Assembly: GCA_031472005.1 (NCBI GenBank)
Contig: PZJY01000002.1
Location: 1,054,001 to 1,118,000 of the forward strand
From: Tetracladium setigerum
Taxonomy: Eukaryota; Ascomycota; Leotiomycetes; Helotiales
DNA: 64,000 bases
Direction of reading: 5' to 3'
Of this stretch, positions 35,740 to 45,900 are shown in pieces; the stretch's first letter is position 1, and each line of letters begins with the position of its first letter. Under the pieces are notes generated by a model. The model saw nothing but the letters and a program-made list of their open reading frames with translations. It did not search any database and had not been told where the DNA came from. The translations under genes were made by a program, and so were the position numbers.

Positions 35740-36540
35740 TCAATCTCGCAGGCTCGTGCCATCACTCTCAGTCTCTCCCCAAATATCTCTACTCTCCTGC
35801 TCTACGGCCTTCATCGCGTTTGCAACCTCCTCTAATTTGGCAACAACATCCAAAACACCACCATTTACCCTTTGGAAATACTTGTCGTTTGCCTCTCTTC
35901 TCTTCCTTGCCAACAGTATGTCTGCATCCGTGTCTTCCTTCATACCACTTCCAAACCTCTCAGCAACAGGAACTCCAATTGCACTGGCAGCTGTGCTTCC
36001 CTTTGCGGTACTCCCCTTCCCAGCTTCCGTGCCCACAGTCTCCAGCAAACTCTTGCCTTCAGTTCCCTTTGCCGCACTGAAGCCTTTACTCTCTTTATCC
36101 GTGCTTTCCACCGCCTCGTCTGCTTCGCTCCTTGCCCATGCCTTGGCTAGATCAATTTGTGCAATGCGTAACGCATCCAAAGCTTTCGTGTGTTCCGGAC
36201 CAAAGACATGATTCCCATTGACAGCACTCAGCTCTACCTCCTCCAAGGTGCTCTGCATTTCAGCCCATTGTGCATCCGTTCTATCAGCCTGCCTCCTGAC
36301 CTCGGAGTTTTGTCTATTTCGAGGCAACGATGGTGGCACAACATCAGTATCGAGTCGAGCAGGAATGCGCGCTGAGCGCTGGCGTATTAACGGAGCTCGA
36401 GATGGGCTGAACGAAATGCTGGCAGGTTGAGTGACGCCTGGGAGAGATACATGAGAGGCATTTTGAGACGGTGGTCCTAGAAACAAGGAAGGCGGAGGTT
36501 CGCGCAGCGCCTTCACTTTTGATTTGGGGGAGCCAGACAT
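35740..36540 (-). CDS. Conserved fungal protein of unknown function, single exon
   Basis: 266 residues in one exon. The first ~80 residues are Ser/Pro/Arg-rich and probably disordered. A short conserved-looking segment follows (TDAQWAEMQSTLEEVELSA), then the helix-prone GPEHTKALDALRIAQIDLAK. After an Ala/Gly/Ser-rich linker the last ~60 residues form a charged helix (RKRREANDKYFQRVNG to LEEVANAMKAVEQESRDIWG) with coiled-coil character. No signal peptide, membrane segment or catalytic motif is visible. It may belong to a fungal disordered-region family such as DUF5315, but I cannot confirm that. It is divergent from the ribosomal gene across an 800-base intergenic region, and its stop codon is 269 bases past that of kish (convergent). 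Long open frames on the plus strand opposite it are shadows. Confidence 0.75.
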   Translation of the reverse strand: MSGSPKSKVKALREPPPSLFLGPPSQNASHVSLPGVTQPASISFSPSRAPLIRQRSARIPARLDTDVVPPSLPRNRQNSEVRRQADRTDAQWAEMQSTLEEVELSAVNGNHVFGPEHTKALDALRIAQIDLAKAWARSEADEAVESTDKESKGFSAAKGTEGKSLLETVGTEAGKGSTAKGSTAASAIGVPVAERFGSGMKEDTDADILLARKRREANDKYFQRVNGGVLDVVAKLEEVANAMKAVEQESRDIWGETESDGTSLRD

Positions 36541-37340
36541 TATACAGATCCTCCATGTAAATAAGGGTTTGATTTATTGTGAATTTACAAAGTCCTGCCG
36601 AAGCTCCAGATGTCATTAATTCTCCGAAAGTACGCTAGGCTTGGTTGGGACTGATACTTCCTCCACGAGCCAAAGTACGGTTAAAATTAATGATTTGGGA
36701 ATTCGCAAAATGAATATAAACAAATTTCTTCATCATTATGCCAAAAATCCAAAACTATATTTTTAATTTGCTAACTGACAGTATCTAAAAGGTGTTGGAT
36801 TCTATTCCGCATTATCGTCCAGAAATATCTAGACTCCCTCACAACCTACTAGATAAATACGTCTATACATCATCATCTAGAAATGTACCGGCCGCCTTGC
36901 ATCGCAAACTTGCCAAATAGCTATATCCATAAACCATTTAGTACTCCTACACATCATCATAAAGACAAGACCACCTCAGTTTTGGGAGTTGAGTATTTAC
37001 TACCTCATTAATGCGCTGATTGCCAACATCCCTCAACCACTTGACGTATTCTGCACATAACTGCATTTTCTTGAAAGATGGTTTAATTTACTGTAATGAC
37101 TTTTCAACCAGGGTCATTACTATCACAGGAGAAAGAAATTGAGATTTTTTGGTTAGACGATATACTACAGCAGATGTTGCGACATCAAGAAGGGAGATAG
37201 GTCACGTGTAATCCCCGCCACGCTAGGTAAGTTCGGTTAGCGTCCGCACTCAGAGGTTTTTGCATTTGATTCAAGCTGCACAATTTCAATTCCGCCAACG
37301 ACAACCCCAACGACAACCCAAACGACAACAAATCGCAATC
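36541..37340. promoter_or_regulatory. Divergent promoter region; ribosomal-protein gene side with CACGTG and leader repeats
   Basis: About 800 AT-rich bases between two divergent genes. A CACGTG palindrome lies at 37203-37208, about 130 bases before the uS12 start codon; this is the core site of bHLH factors of the Cbf1 type. The leader directly before the ATG holds three near copies of AACGACAAC (about 37296-37330), giving a C/A-rich, G-poor 5' UTR typical of efficiently translated fungal mRNAs. No gene is seen. Confidence 0.5.
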
Positions 37341-37989
37341 ATGGGAAAAGTAAACATCCTCCCACGAATTCTCTACGCTGGCTAACGGTTTCAAAGGCAA
37401 AGGGACTTTTGGCTGGTCGCAAGCTGCAGACTCACCGTCGTGAGCAACGATGGGCCGATCTCTCATACAAGAAGCGCGCTCTCGGAACATCTTTCAAATC
37501 CTCGCCATTCGGAGGTTCCTCTCACGCCAAGGGCATTGTTCTCGAGAAAGTCGGTGTTGAGGCCAAACAACCCAACTCCGCTATCCGAAAGTGCGTTAGG
37601 GTACAATTGATCAAGAACGGAAAGAAGGTCACTGCTTTCGGTACGTGTGTTTTGAGCATCGAGATCGAAGGAAGACGGATACCTGGGCTGTACGATGGAT
37701 GGATGGAACAAAAACGGGAATCACACATGGCAAGAGGGATGAGATAAGGGATATCAAATGCATACGGGGAATATTGTGTGAAGCACAGCGGGCTAACGAA
37801 TTTCCCACAGTACCTAACGATGGTTGTCTCAACTTCGTCGACGAGAACGACGAGGTCCTCCTCGCAGGTTTCGGTCGTAAGGGCAAGGCCAAGGGAGATA
37901 TTCCCGGTGTCCGATTCAAGGTCGTGAAGGTTTCCGGTGTTGGTTTGTCTGCGCTGTGGAAGGAGAAGAAGGAGAAGCCAAGATCATAG
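37341..37989 (+). CDS. rps23: 40S ribosomal protein S23 (uS12), 3 exons
   Basis: Exons 37341-37349, 37397-37640 and 37811-37989 give 143 residues. The first exon codes only MGK, and the introns are 47 nt (GCTAACG branch point) and 170 nt. Diagnostic uS12 blocks are KKRALGTSFKSSPFGGSSHA, GVEAKQPNSAIRKCVRVQLI, and VPNDGCLNFVDENDEVLLAG after the second intron. The PNSA loop is the decoding-centre loop whose proline is hydroxylated in eukaryotes. The C-terminal WKEKKEKPRS is complete. The N-terminus reads MGKAKGLLAGRK, about two residues shorter than the usual fungal MGKGxPRGL start. That could be real, or a small deletion at the exon 2 edge. A CACGTG site and repeated leader lie upstream. Confidence 0.95.
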
Positions 37990-39164
37990 ATGCATACTCT
38001 TTGCTCTTTTTTTTGCGGCCTCTGTCTTCTGGCTCGGGGGTGGAGTGATCTGGGAGTTCTTACATCATGGTGTTCACCTGGGCTGCGGTGCTGCGTAGGA
38101 ACGTAAGGGGAGGACAACAACAACCACAGATAATTGATTGATTGACCTCGAGCATCTTCAGAAAGGGACTCATGAATTGAAAGGACTTTGATCACACACA
38201 CACATGCCATTTTCTTGCGAGCTTGCCTGCCTGTTCGTTCATTCGTCCGTTCGTTTGTTTCTGTACATGTTTGTGTTTTGGGGAAGGCGATCTGCAGGTG
38301 GCTGTGTTCCTATTGTTTTGCCTCCCAAAAAATTATGCACCCGCAGTAGATGCAATGCGTCCCGGAAAAGCGTTCGTGAGATCTCAGCAGTGGTTGTCTT
38401 CTTGTCTGTCAATCATTTGGACCAATAACTCCTACTTCTCCACGCTGATCAAGGGGTCGCAAAAGCACCCGCTTTCCTCTTCGATAAGCAGCCTGGGGGA
38501 GATCGTACCCATTTCAAGCAAGATGTCGACGTTCTGATGCTGAAGTGAAGTGAAACCAAATATTGGGTACAAACGACCTTCCTTTTCAATTATGTGCCAA
38601 GTTTTATCGAATAGTCGATGGCACCCCAAGGAAACGAGAAGACACCGAGGGTAATAATATCTTTAGAGATTGAATGCTTCCTTGAACTGCTTACTGTACG
38701 GTAACAGATACCACCCAGCTAGGTCCAAAGTGGCTTAAGTTCTTAACAGAGCGAGGTGTAAGGTAGTTAGTGTGTGTGATGTGATCTCACGCCGCAAAGT
38801 GACAATTTGATCATCGCAGATCCGGAAAAGTGAAACATTGGGTACCTTCTCCCTTGATCGTTCATTTCCTATCTATTAGAGTTTCGCTAGACCAAAAGGC
38901 ACAGGAAAGCCAAAAGCAGAACCTGGTTCTGGCGAGCCTTCGTATTTGTAGCTACGTGATTCGCACCCTTCCATTTTTTTAATTGATATAAACGCCTGAC
39001 CTTTCCCGCTTTCCAACTCATGCCGTTCCCTTCAACTTCTCATCTTCCTCCCTTTCCTTCCTTCACATCCAAGGATATACCTTATTCTTCTTGCCCAGTG
39101 CTAATCAGTACTTCCTTCGCCTTGCCAGGTCCTCTGCCGATTGCCTCTCTGGGACTCATAATAA
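37990..39164. other. Shared 3' region of rps23 and the PNGase A gene
   Basis: About 1.2 kb between convergent genes. I see no supported coding sequence. A tract of related tetranucleotides (GCCT/GTTC/GTTT units, about 38220-38265) lies in the presumed rps23 3' region. Confidence 0.5.
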
Positions 39165-41285
39165 TCATCGACCCAGCGCCGTCAGAACCCGCACCCGCCT
39201 TCGCCAATGATAACCACCCTCCAAAATGGTCTTGTCCTTGACCACTGCGATACCATTTATATCTTCTACATCTCTAAGCAGAGTTCCATTCACCGCTTCC
39301 ACATCCCTAGAATAATTTCTCGTGTGCTCCAACTGGCTCGAGCTCCGATCCTTCTCCTTCTCCTTCTCGGTATAGCTAAACGATTGGTTTGTGCTTCCAT
39401 ATCCGGTGCTCATTTTTGCAGACGGACTGCCAAAGTAGTGCGCCGTTCCTTGGAGTGTGGTCGCTAGCACGCTTTGATAGAAGTTGTGAGGGTAGGAGGA
39501 GGAGATGGCTAGGTCCAGACCTTGCTCGAGTGTGGCATCTAGCGAGAAATTGCCTGATGTGCGTTCAACGGCAAATGTGGTGTTTGCGTACAGCGGGTAG
39601 TTGTACTCCGTCGTATAAGAGGACCGGTCGGTTCCAATTCGGTCCTTCCCTGCTGTGTTGTGTCTGCTCTCTTGGGTAGCACCGAAGTTGGTGAAGATGT
39701 TGAGATTTGTGACGGAGAGATCTTGATGCCAGCGATATAAACTGGTTCCTTTTTGGGTTGTGATTTTAGCAAGTATATCAATATGGCGTGTGACGTTGGT
39801 GGTGTACTCCAACGTTTCGACCGCACCTGTTTTGTCGTTTCGAGTCTTGGTAGAGGATAGAAGAACAGAAGGCGGTTTGGAAAAGTCTGATGCTGGTGAA
39901 CCAGTGGTGATGGAATTCGCGTTTTCATCAAGCCAGAGGAATATCTTGCCGGTGACGTACCAGCTGTTGCCGACGGTCTTGGTCAAGGTGCCATGGCACT
40001 CGCCGTCGTCGTTAATGCCAGCCACTCGGATCTCAAATGTGTGTGGTTCTCCATCGCAGAGGATGTACAGCCATGGTGTAATGTCGATTTCATGTTCCCG
40101 TAAATCGAAAGTATCGATCCCAACGATGGGTCTCCAGAGTCCTGGGACTACTCCTCCAGTAAAGATTACTGGAAAGGGCCACTGTACACCTGCGATGCTA
40201 CCATCGATCAAGATTTGTACCTCGCGGAAGGGGGAGAATCCGTCGAGCGTGCCCATCCCGTCCTTGAAAGTGTCAACGTCGGATTGAAGTGCATTTTGCC
40301 ACCAGAACTCCTCGGATGCCTGTCCGCAGGCAGAAACCGAGAATTTTGCGCGATTGATATTTCGAGGAAGGACAATAGTGTTGATAGCTTCGTCATTTGG
40401 CAACATAAACACGCTCGCTTTGCTTTCCGAGCCTTTCCGCGCGGATATTGGTATAATAGCATCGGCGGGATTGTATGCTTCTTCCACCTGCGTGAAAGTT
40501 GCAGTCAATGTAGTGTTGAAGGCTCCAGTGTATACATCAGAAATAAGATTCCCCAGATCGAAGATGATTGCTTGCGGTGAATTCCAAAAGTACATAAACT
40601 CCGACATATCTTTGACATACTCCCAGCGGATCCCGTTGAAGGTTGGCTCGGCTGTAGAAGTCCTCCAGATTTCAGTGTCGTTGAAGTACATGATCGCAAG
40701 GCGGTCAAATTGACGCCCTTTAGAGACTGCTGTGAAGTTCATGGTGACTCGGTTGAATTTGCACTTGGGTGGGATGTAGTTCCCTATCCATAGTATTAGC
40801 GGCGATTTCAGGAAGGGCAATAGAGGTTGCATACCAACGAAAGGCTTTCCATAGCTGAAACCAAATGAATGATCCATTAGCAAAAGGGAACAGTCGTTCG
40901 ACGACGGTTTCCCCCCATGAAGCCCATCATCACTTGGCTTCTCTGGAAAGGCGTCTGGGAATGACCTTGGTCCTACGAAGGCTCGCGGGTAGACCTGAAA
41001 GACATCTAGAACCGTTGCGGACAGCGTTGTGGGGGAGGGTGAAGTTATCCCCAATTTCCATTGTCCCAAAACGTTGGTTTTGTTATAAATTAACCACAGA
41101 ACAAGGGTGACTAGTGTCGTAATGGTTAATATCAGCTCCGGTTTTTTGGCGGCAGAATAGGAAGAGGTTGGATTCCCTTTGTTGCTGTGTTTGCTGGCTA
41201 GATTGGAGGCTAGGAAAGTGGGATGATTGTGCCTCGGGCTCTCCGAAGTCGAGGAGCTCGAAGTGTATTTGGGCGTTGAAGACAT
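39165..41285 (-). CDS. Peptide N-glycanase A (PNGase A) family amidase, type II membrane protein
   Basis: Minus strand, 689 residues after removal of one 51-nt intron (40834-40784). The intron has GTATGC, a GCTAATAC branch point and ATAG, and no in-frame stop, so the unspliced frame is open too. Splicing gives FVGNYIPPKCKFNRVTMNF, the family's conserved block. Further landmarks are GRQFDRLAIMYFNDTEIWRT, STAEPTFNGIRWEYVKDMSE, IIFDLGNLISDVYTGAFNTT and HEIDITPWLYILCDGEPHTF. The first ATG is at 41285; it is followed by a Ser-rich cytosolic tail and one hydrophobic helix (about residues 50-67), suggesting a signal anchor. Many N-x-S/T sites fit a secretory-pathway location. Plant PNGase A removes N-glycans from glycoproteins; the activity of fungal members is inferred from family. 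The next gene upstream on the same strand ends only 102 bases before this start. Confidence 0.9.
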   Translation of the reverse strand: MSSTPKYTSSSSTSESPRHNHPTFLASNLASKHSNKGNPTSSYSAAKKPELILTITTLVTLVLWLIYNKTNVLGQWKLGITSPSPTTLSATVLDVFQVYPRAFVGPRSFPDAFPEKPSDDGLHGGKPSSNDCSLLLMDHSFGFSYGKPFVGMQPLLPFLKSPLILWIGNYIPPKCKFNRVTMNFTAVSKGRQFDRLAIMYFNDTEIWRTSTAEPTFNGIRWEYVKDMSEFMYFWNSPQAIIFDLGNLISDVYTGAFNTTLTATFTQVEEAYNPADAIIPISARKGSESKASVFMLPNDEAINTIVLPRNINRAKFSVSACGQASEEFWWQNALQSDVDTFKDGMGTLDGFSPFREVQILIDGSIAGVQWPFPVIFTGGVVPGLWRPIVGIDTFDLREHEIDITPWLYILCDGEPHTFEIRVAGINDDGECHGTLTKTVGNSWYVTGKIFLWLDENANSITTGSPASDFSKPPSVLLSSTKTRNDKTGAVETLEYTTNVTRHIDILAKITTQKGTSLYRWHQDLSVTNLNIFTNFGATQESRHNTAGKDRIGTDRSSYTTEYNYPLYANTTFAVERTSGNFSLDATLEQGLDLAISSSYPHNFYQSVLATTLQGTAHYFGSPSAKMSTGYGSTNQSFSYTEKEKEKDRSSSQLEHTRNYSRDVEAVNGTLLRDVEDINGIAVVKDKTILEGGYHWRRRVRVLTALGR

Positions 41286-41387
41286 GGCCAATGGAACTCG
41301 ATCCTAAGGTGAATACGTATGTGTTTTTAGTTGATGGATCTTGGCAGTAAGTTGATGCCTCCTGGAAATTCCCAAGTCGGGGTGGTC

Positions 41388-41669
41388 CTATGCTCCGTTG
41401 TATTGCTCTTGGTGATCCCAATACCGCTTTATGGCTGGCGACGTCAGTTCGTTCCCGTCAAATCGGCTCTGGAAGTAGTTGAAGACAGCAAATTCGTCCC
41501 GGCTCATCACATAGGAGGTAGGTTCAGCCTTGATCTTCTCCCAGATTTCGGTAACCGCGGCGTCTAAAACGGCTGATACCGTGGGATCTTCCGCTCCCTC
41601 GGGGCTGTCTCTGGCGATCTCCAAAGCGTCAGTGACTGATAGTTCCGTGCCGTCCATCGTAGCACCCAT
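41388..41669 (-). CDS. Small conserved fungal protein, 93 residues
   Basis: Single exon. The ATG at 41669 lies in an A-rich context (AAAAACATGG); an upstream extension of the frame lacks a good start. The sequence is acidic and helical, with EIARDSPEGAEDPTVSAVLD, AAVTEIWEKIKAEP, and the motif SYVMSRDEFAVFNYFQSRF followed by AIKRYWDHQ. I have seen this pattern in small, otherwise uncharacterised proteins of filamentous fungi, so I take it as a real gene, but I know no function. No signal peptide or membrane segment. Its stop codon is 102 bases upstream of the PNGase A start on the same strand, which leaves very little room for a separate promoter. Confidence 0.72.
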   Translation of the reverse strand: MGATMDGTELSVTDALEIARDSPEGAEDPTVSAVLDAAVTEIWEKIKAEPTSYVMSRDEFAVFNYFQSRFDGNELTSPAIKRYWDHQEQYNGA

Positions 41670-42337
41670 GTTTTTGTTTTTGTGTTCTGTGTGTCTGAAG
41701 GGGGATTCTCTCGTGGTGAGGGGGAAGGTGGGTGCGGGCAAGAAGACAGTGAGATGCAGAGTCCAAATAAAGTATCAATGGAGGAATGGAGGGAGGAAGA
41801 ATGGAGGCGAACTACTACATATAGAGGCCAGGAAGTGTGGAGACCTGTCTGTTTTCACGTTTCCTCGTCCCACAAGCCTGGCCGTGTGTGGCACAGGAGT
41901 CTGACTGGGGAACAGGCGGCTCGACAAAGGACGATATAAAACGCCTCTTATTACGGGCGCGCACATAGAGTAGTAGAGAAGTGGCTGATCCTTCGACATG
42001 ACAAGATGGTGGAGCACTCTACACATACCTGGAAAGTCTTGTTTGATACTAGGGCCAAGGATTGGAAAAGCGGTTACAGGGTTTGTTGTGTAGCAGTATG
42101 GCGAATGCGCTTGTGCTTGTCAAAAATAGTCCGTCTGGACGATTGCTAGTCTCCGGTTAGCCTGTTTCAAGGAGCAGGCGGCCGACTGACTGGTGGTGGT
42201 GGTGGGAGGGCGGTCGTGTGAGTTGGCAGAGGAATAGGTAGCGTGCACTGTGGAATGCACAACCTCTCAGATTGTGGAGCCCTTTCGACGTTACTCGCGC
42301 TTCTTTTCTCGCCACTGCAAATATAATCTTTGGATGT

Positions 42338-42365
42338 GGGGGGCAGGGGGAGGGGAGTGGAGGGG
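42338..42365 (+). repeat. G-run tract with G-quadruplex potential
   Basis: Four G runs (6, 5, 4 and 4 bases) are separated by loops of 2, 1 and 6 bases on the plus strand. This meets the usual G3+N1-7 rule. It lies ~670 bases upstream of the 93-residue gene, on the strand opposite its transcript. Confidence 0.7.
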
Positions 42366-42413
42366 AAGCTGTGGATGTGGAATACTTTAGGGACGGGGGT
42401 TTCGAGAAAGCAC

Positions 42414-42436
42414 AAGTGCTTGTGCTTGTGCTTGTT
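42414..42436. repeat. GTGCTT hexanucleotide microsatellite
   Basis: Three perfect GTGCTT units plus partial units at both ends, in non-coding DNA. Confidence 0.85.
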
Positions 42437-42918
42437 GTAGCTACCGTAACTCAAAGTAATCCGAAAGAGCTGTGCTATGCTTGCTGTACCTAGTGTCAAT
42501 CTCCTTCCGCAAGTACCGCAAGCTCTGGATACATGCAATGGTTGACTCGAGCCGCGCGTAACAGGAGCAATGCTTGAATCGATGGATGTGGCGTGAAGGA
42601 TGACCTGGTACAAAAGTAAATTCAGATGGACACCCACAGACTGTGCAAATTGCGCAAATTGCGCAAAGGAGCTTGCGGGCTGAAAAGAATATTAGGCTTT
42701 TCCTATGGGTCTAGGAGACACCTGGGACTGTACTGTGTACTCAACCTACTCCGTACTCTTCTTATGACACCGCAAGGCAGGAGGGAGAAGTGAAGCCGCT
42801 AGATGTTGAAATGGGGATAATATGCGACGCCCCTGCAGCCGAAGCATGGGATTCCAGGGTCTTTGAGTTATATCTAGCTTGTCACCGAGATCACGATCGA
42901 GGTACTGTAAACTGTAAA

Positions 42919-42952
42919 GGGAGGGACGGAGGAGGGAGGGAGGGAGGAAGGG
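42919..42952 (+). repeat. GGGA-repeat tract with G-quadruplex potential
   Basis: A purine-only tract apart from one C, with six GGG runs including GGGAGGGAGGGAGG. It can form a G-quadruplex and is also a slippage-prone GGGA microsatellite. No gene overlaps it. Confidence 0.7.
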
Positions 42953-45900
42953 ATACTACTCGCGTTCCACAGCCCACAGACGTTTCGAGGTTGGTGCTAC
43001 GATAGTACCTACTTTTTTATCCTTTTTCCAAGACGCCAGTTAATAAAGTCAGTTAGAACACGAAAAGTGTTCGGACAAAAGCCCGAGCACGCCAACTTAG
43101 GCGAGCCATAGTTTAGCAAGGTTTACGCGAATGCGGCTATCTATATGGAAAGAGGGCCCTATGTAAACATCGGCATTGGTAGTCTCCCGCTTAGGTGCAA
43201 CTTCACGCATGTGTGGACTGAGAGACAGAGGGACAATAGTATATTGAAGCGTTTGCTGTTGTGTGAATTTGGAGGTCTCACAGTCCCAAATCCCAAGTAA
43301 TTTCGGAAGACTTCCGGCAGTACGGTAATAATGGAACGGCAATAAACAAACCATCATGCCATTGAGGAGTGCCTGCGCCGCTCAATATAACTTACCTACA
43401 GTATCAAGCTCGACCTCGTCTATTCACAACCGCGCACCCAACCTGCCATTATTCTCATTATGATTTCATATTTCCACAGAGAGATCCGAACTAGCTTGCT
43501 CCTTGCTCCACGCCGTCACCTGGGCATGGATGGCACTACTCTTTCCCAGACGTGCGTCCCTGTCAGACTATTAATACTTCTGCAACAGGAGTTCGATGTG
43601 ATTGTGATGGGAGAGGCTCAATCTCCAGACAACTTCCAACACACCAAGAGGAGCGGTGGCTGATATTAGGTTTTGGCCAGCCCTAGAGTGGCGACTCCGA
43701 CTCCTGCCTCCTTGCTTGCACTTGCACTTGCACTCGTCGCTTGCATCGAATCGCACCAGGATTGTTCAGGGTTGGCAACTACTGGCAAGATGCATTCAAG
43801 CAAGGCGACACAATAATGCAAACACAGAGAGAGGTTCGCCGACAAGCATCACCTGGACGCCTGGAAACATCTACTGCTGACAAGCTGTGAGACTTCTTCC
43901 AGTCTCCAGAGCGGAATGCTTCCTGCACCGATGCAAATAATGCCAGAGGTACGTTGCTTTGACGCTCTCGAAGCTCCACAGAGGGGTGTTGATCCTCGTC
44001 GAACTACTTCTCAGTATCTCCGCCCCGTCAAAAAGGGGGCTAGAAGTCACTAAGATCTCCTCCCGTCGGAAGTGGGTTATGTTATCTCAACACCCACGCT
44101 CCAAAGAGACAAGGACTGCAATAATCTGAGTCTGGTCTGGCCATCATGATCATCATTGAGATTCCAACAAATAATGCAAAACTTTGCCACGCACTTCATT
44201 ATTCGCAAGCAGGGCCGAGTAGCCACTCTGACACCCGTTACAGGCCTGATCATCCGTTTTGTAGGACCGGACCACCGCGTCCATCGAAAGTCTATATCGA
44301 TGACCAGATATTCGAAGGGCCCATATCATGATATCCTGCTTGTATGTGCTTCGCACACGGCTTGTCGGTTCCGGAACATCCATGTGCTGCTGCTGTTGGT
44401 CCGTACTTGTTGTGCTGTACCCCGCTATCCTACCGATTGGTGTGTGGGTATGTATGGACAGTGTGGTGCCCATGTTGACTCCATTATTCTGTTCTGTTCT
44501 GTTCTCCGTGGACTGGGTGGTTGCAGAAAGCCGGCCGTTCACGTCCAGCAGCCCCGAAGGTGATGTAGCAGAGCAGGGCCGACAGTTCGCAGAGCCGAGT
44601 AGTAGGTATGTCGAGAGTACTGTACCTCGTAGCATTATGATTCCAATAAAGCTTCTTCAGGGTAAAACAACGGCCATTCCGAGCATTTGGGTTCTGGCTG
44701 TACGAAGTACGATTGTCGTTCAGAAGAGAAGAACACCGCCAACACGGGTCGGCCAAGTCTGCTGCCTCTTGGCGTTGGAGAAGCCGCTTCTACTGTATCA
44801 TGAAGCTAGTCAGCCGACTCTTGGGAAACGAAAACAACGGACCACAGAGTCAGGCATCTTCTTTGGACCAGAGATCAAAGCAACAGAAATCTACCTTGGG
44901 TGGGTCTGTCAGTGGTGCTCGAAAATACGTTACTTCTCTTTGCGGTCGTGAGAGTCAGGATGGAGAAGTGTCGCGGCAACTTGGAGATTTCTCGGTTTTG
45001 CTTGCCACCAGCAAACCACGGAGTGAGTGGTGTTTGAGGCTCCATGACCAACAAATATCCACTTTGGATTAAAAAAAACAAAATCGCCATGGGCCCCACA
45101 GGTCGGCATGAAATAAACTCTCCATGATTTGGAAACGTCCGAAGGTTGTTCGTCGAAGTTGTACGTGGGCGAAGCTGGAACCTGTAACCCATCTGTTTCA
45201 TCAAAACGTCAATGATGTGGCGATGTTTGGAACATTCCTTTCCTTCTTCTTTGCTTCTTTTCTTCTTTGCAGGCCGCATCGCATGCGAAGCTAACACGTG
45301 GTTTTAGCCGCCGTCAGCCCAAGGCACATTTGTGCAGTAAGTACTTGGTACAATACCACGGTACAGTACTCCTTGCCTAACTAACTCACTTCGATGGATC
45401 TCCATTATTTAATGTCCGTACACTTCTTGAAATTCTATGGAGCCCGTAAATCACCTCGTGGTATCATAACCCTCTTATTAATAAGCAATCTAGATAATGC
45501 TGATTTATTATACAAATACAGACATGAAATGGGGACGACTTCCAGATACGGTACCTAAACTGGACATGTACGAAGTACGGCGAGTATGCAAGAAACACTC
45601 TGCTACTCCGTAGATTTGCTCCACAAGTTCCGCAACCAAGTCGCACATCATGGGTGGCAAAGGGGGGAAGGGCGAGGAGGGGGGAGCCCGAAATTGGTCT
45701 GTTGAAGGTTCCAAACGCAAGGAGGTTCCTCTCGGAGTCTTCGGGTGACCCTTGTTTCGGCAGGTTCCCTTCTTTTTGCCACATGATACAATGCTGTGCT
45801 ACCAGGACCAAAAGTCTAGTCTGCTACAGTGCGGTGCTATTCCATCATTGTTTGCTAGCACGGCCGTCGGTACTCAGTACCATGATCCTCTACTGGCAAA

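Noticed and set aside
35681..36211. Long plus-strand frame of 176 codons opposite the 35740-36540 gene
   Set aside because: It is the antisense shadow of a gene with Ala/Ser-rich codons; its sequence is low-complexity and has no independent support.
37641..37810. snoRNA hidden in the 170-nt second intron of rps23
   Set aside because: I see no convincing C and D box pair or H/ACA layout; the intron is only somewhat longer than its neighbours.
44328..44951. Plus-strand open frame of 207 codons
   Set aside because: Its composition (Cys/Val/Trp-rich start, no domain, no splice partner) is unlike a real protein, and other frames over the same stretch are equally open. I take it as chance in GC-balanced DNA.
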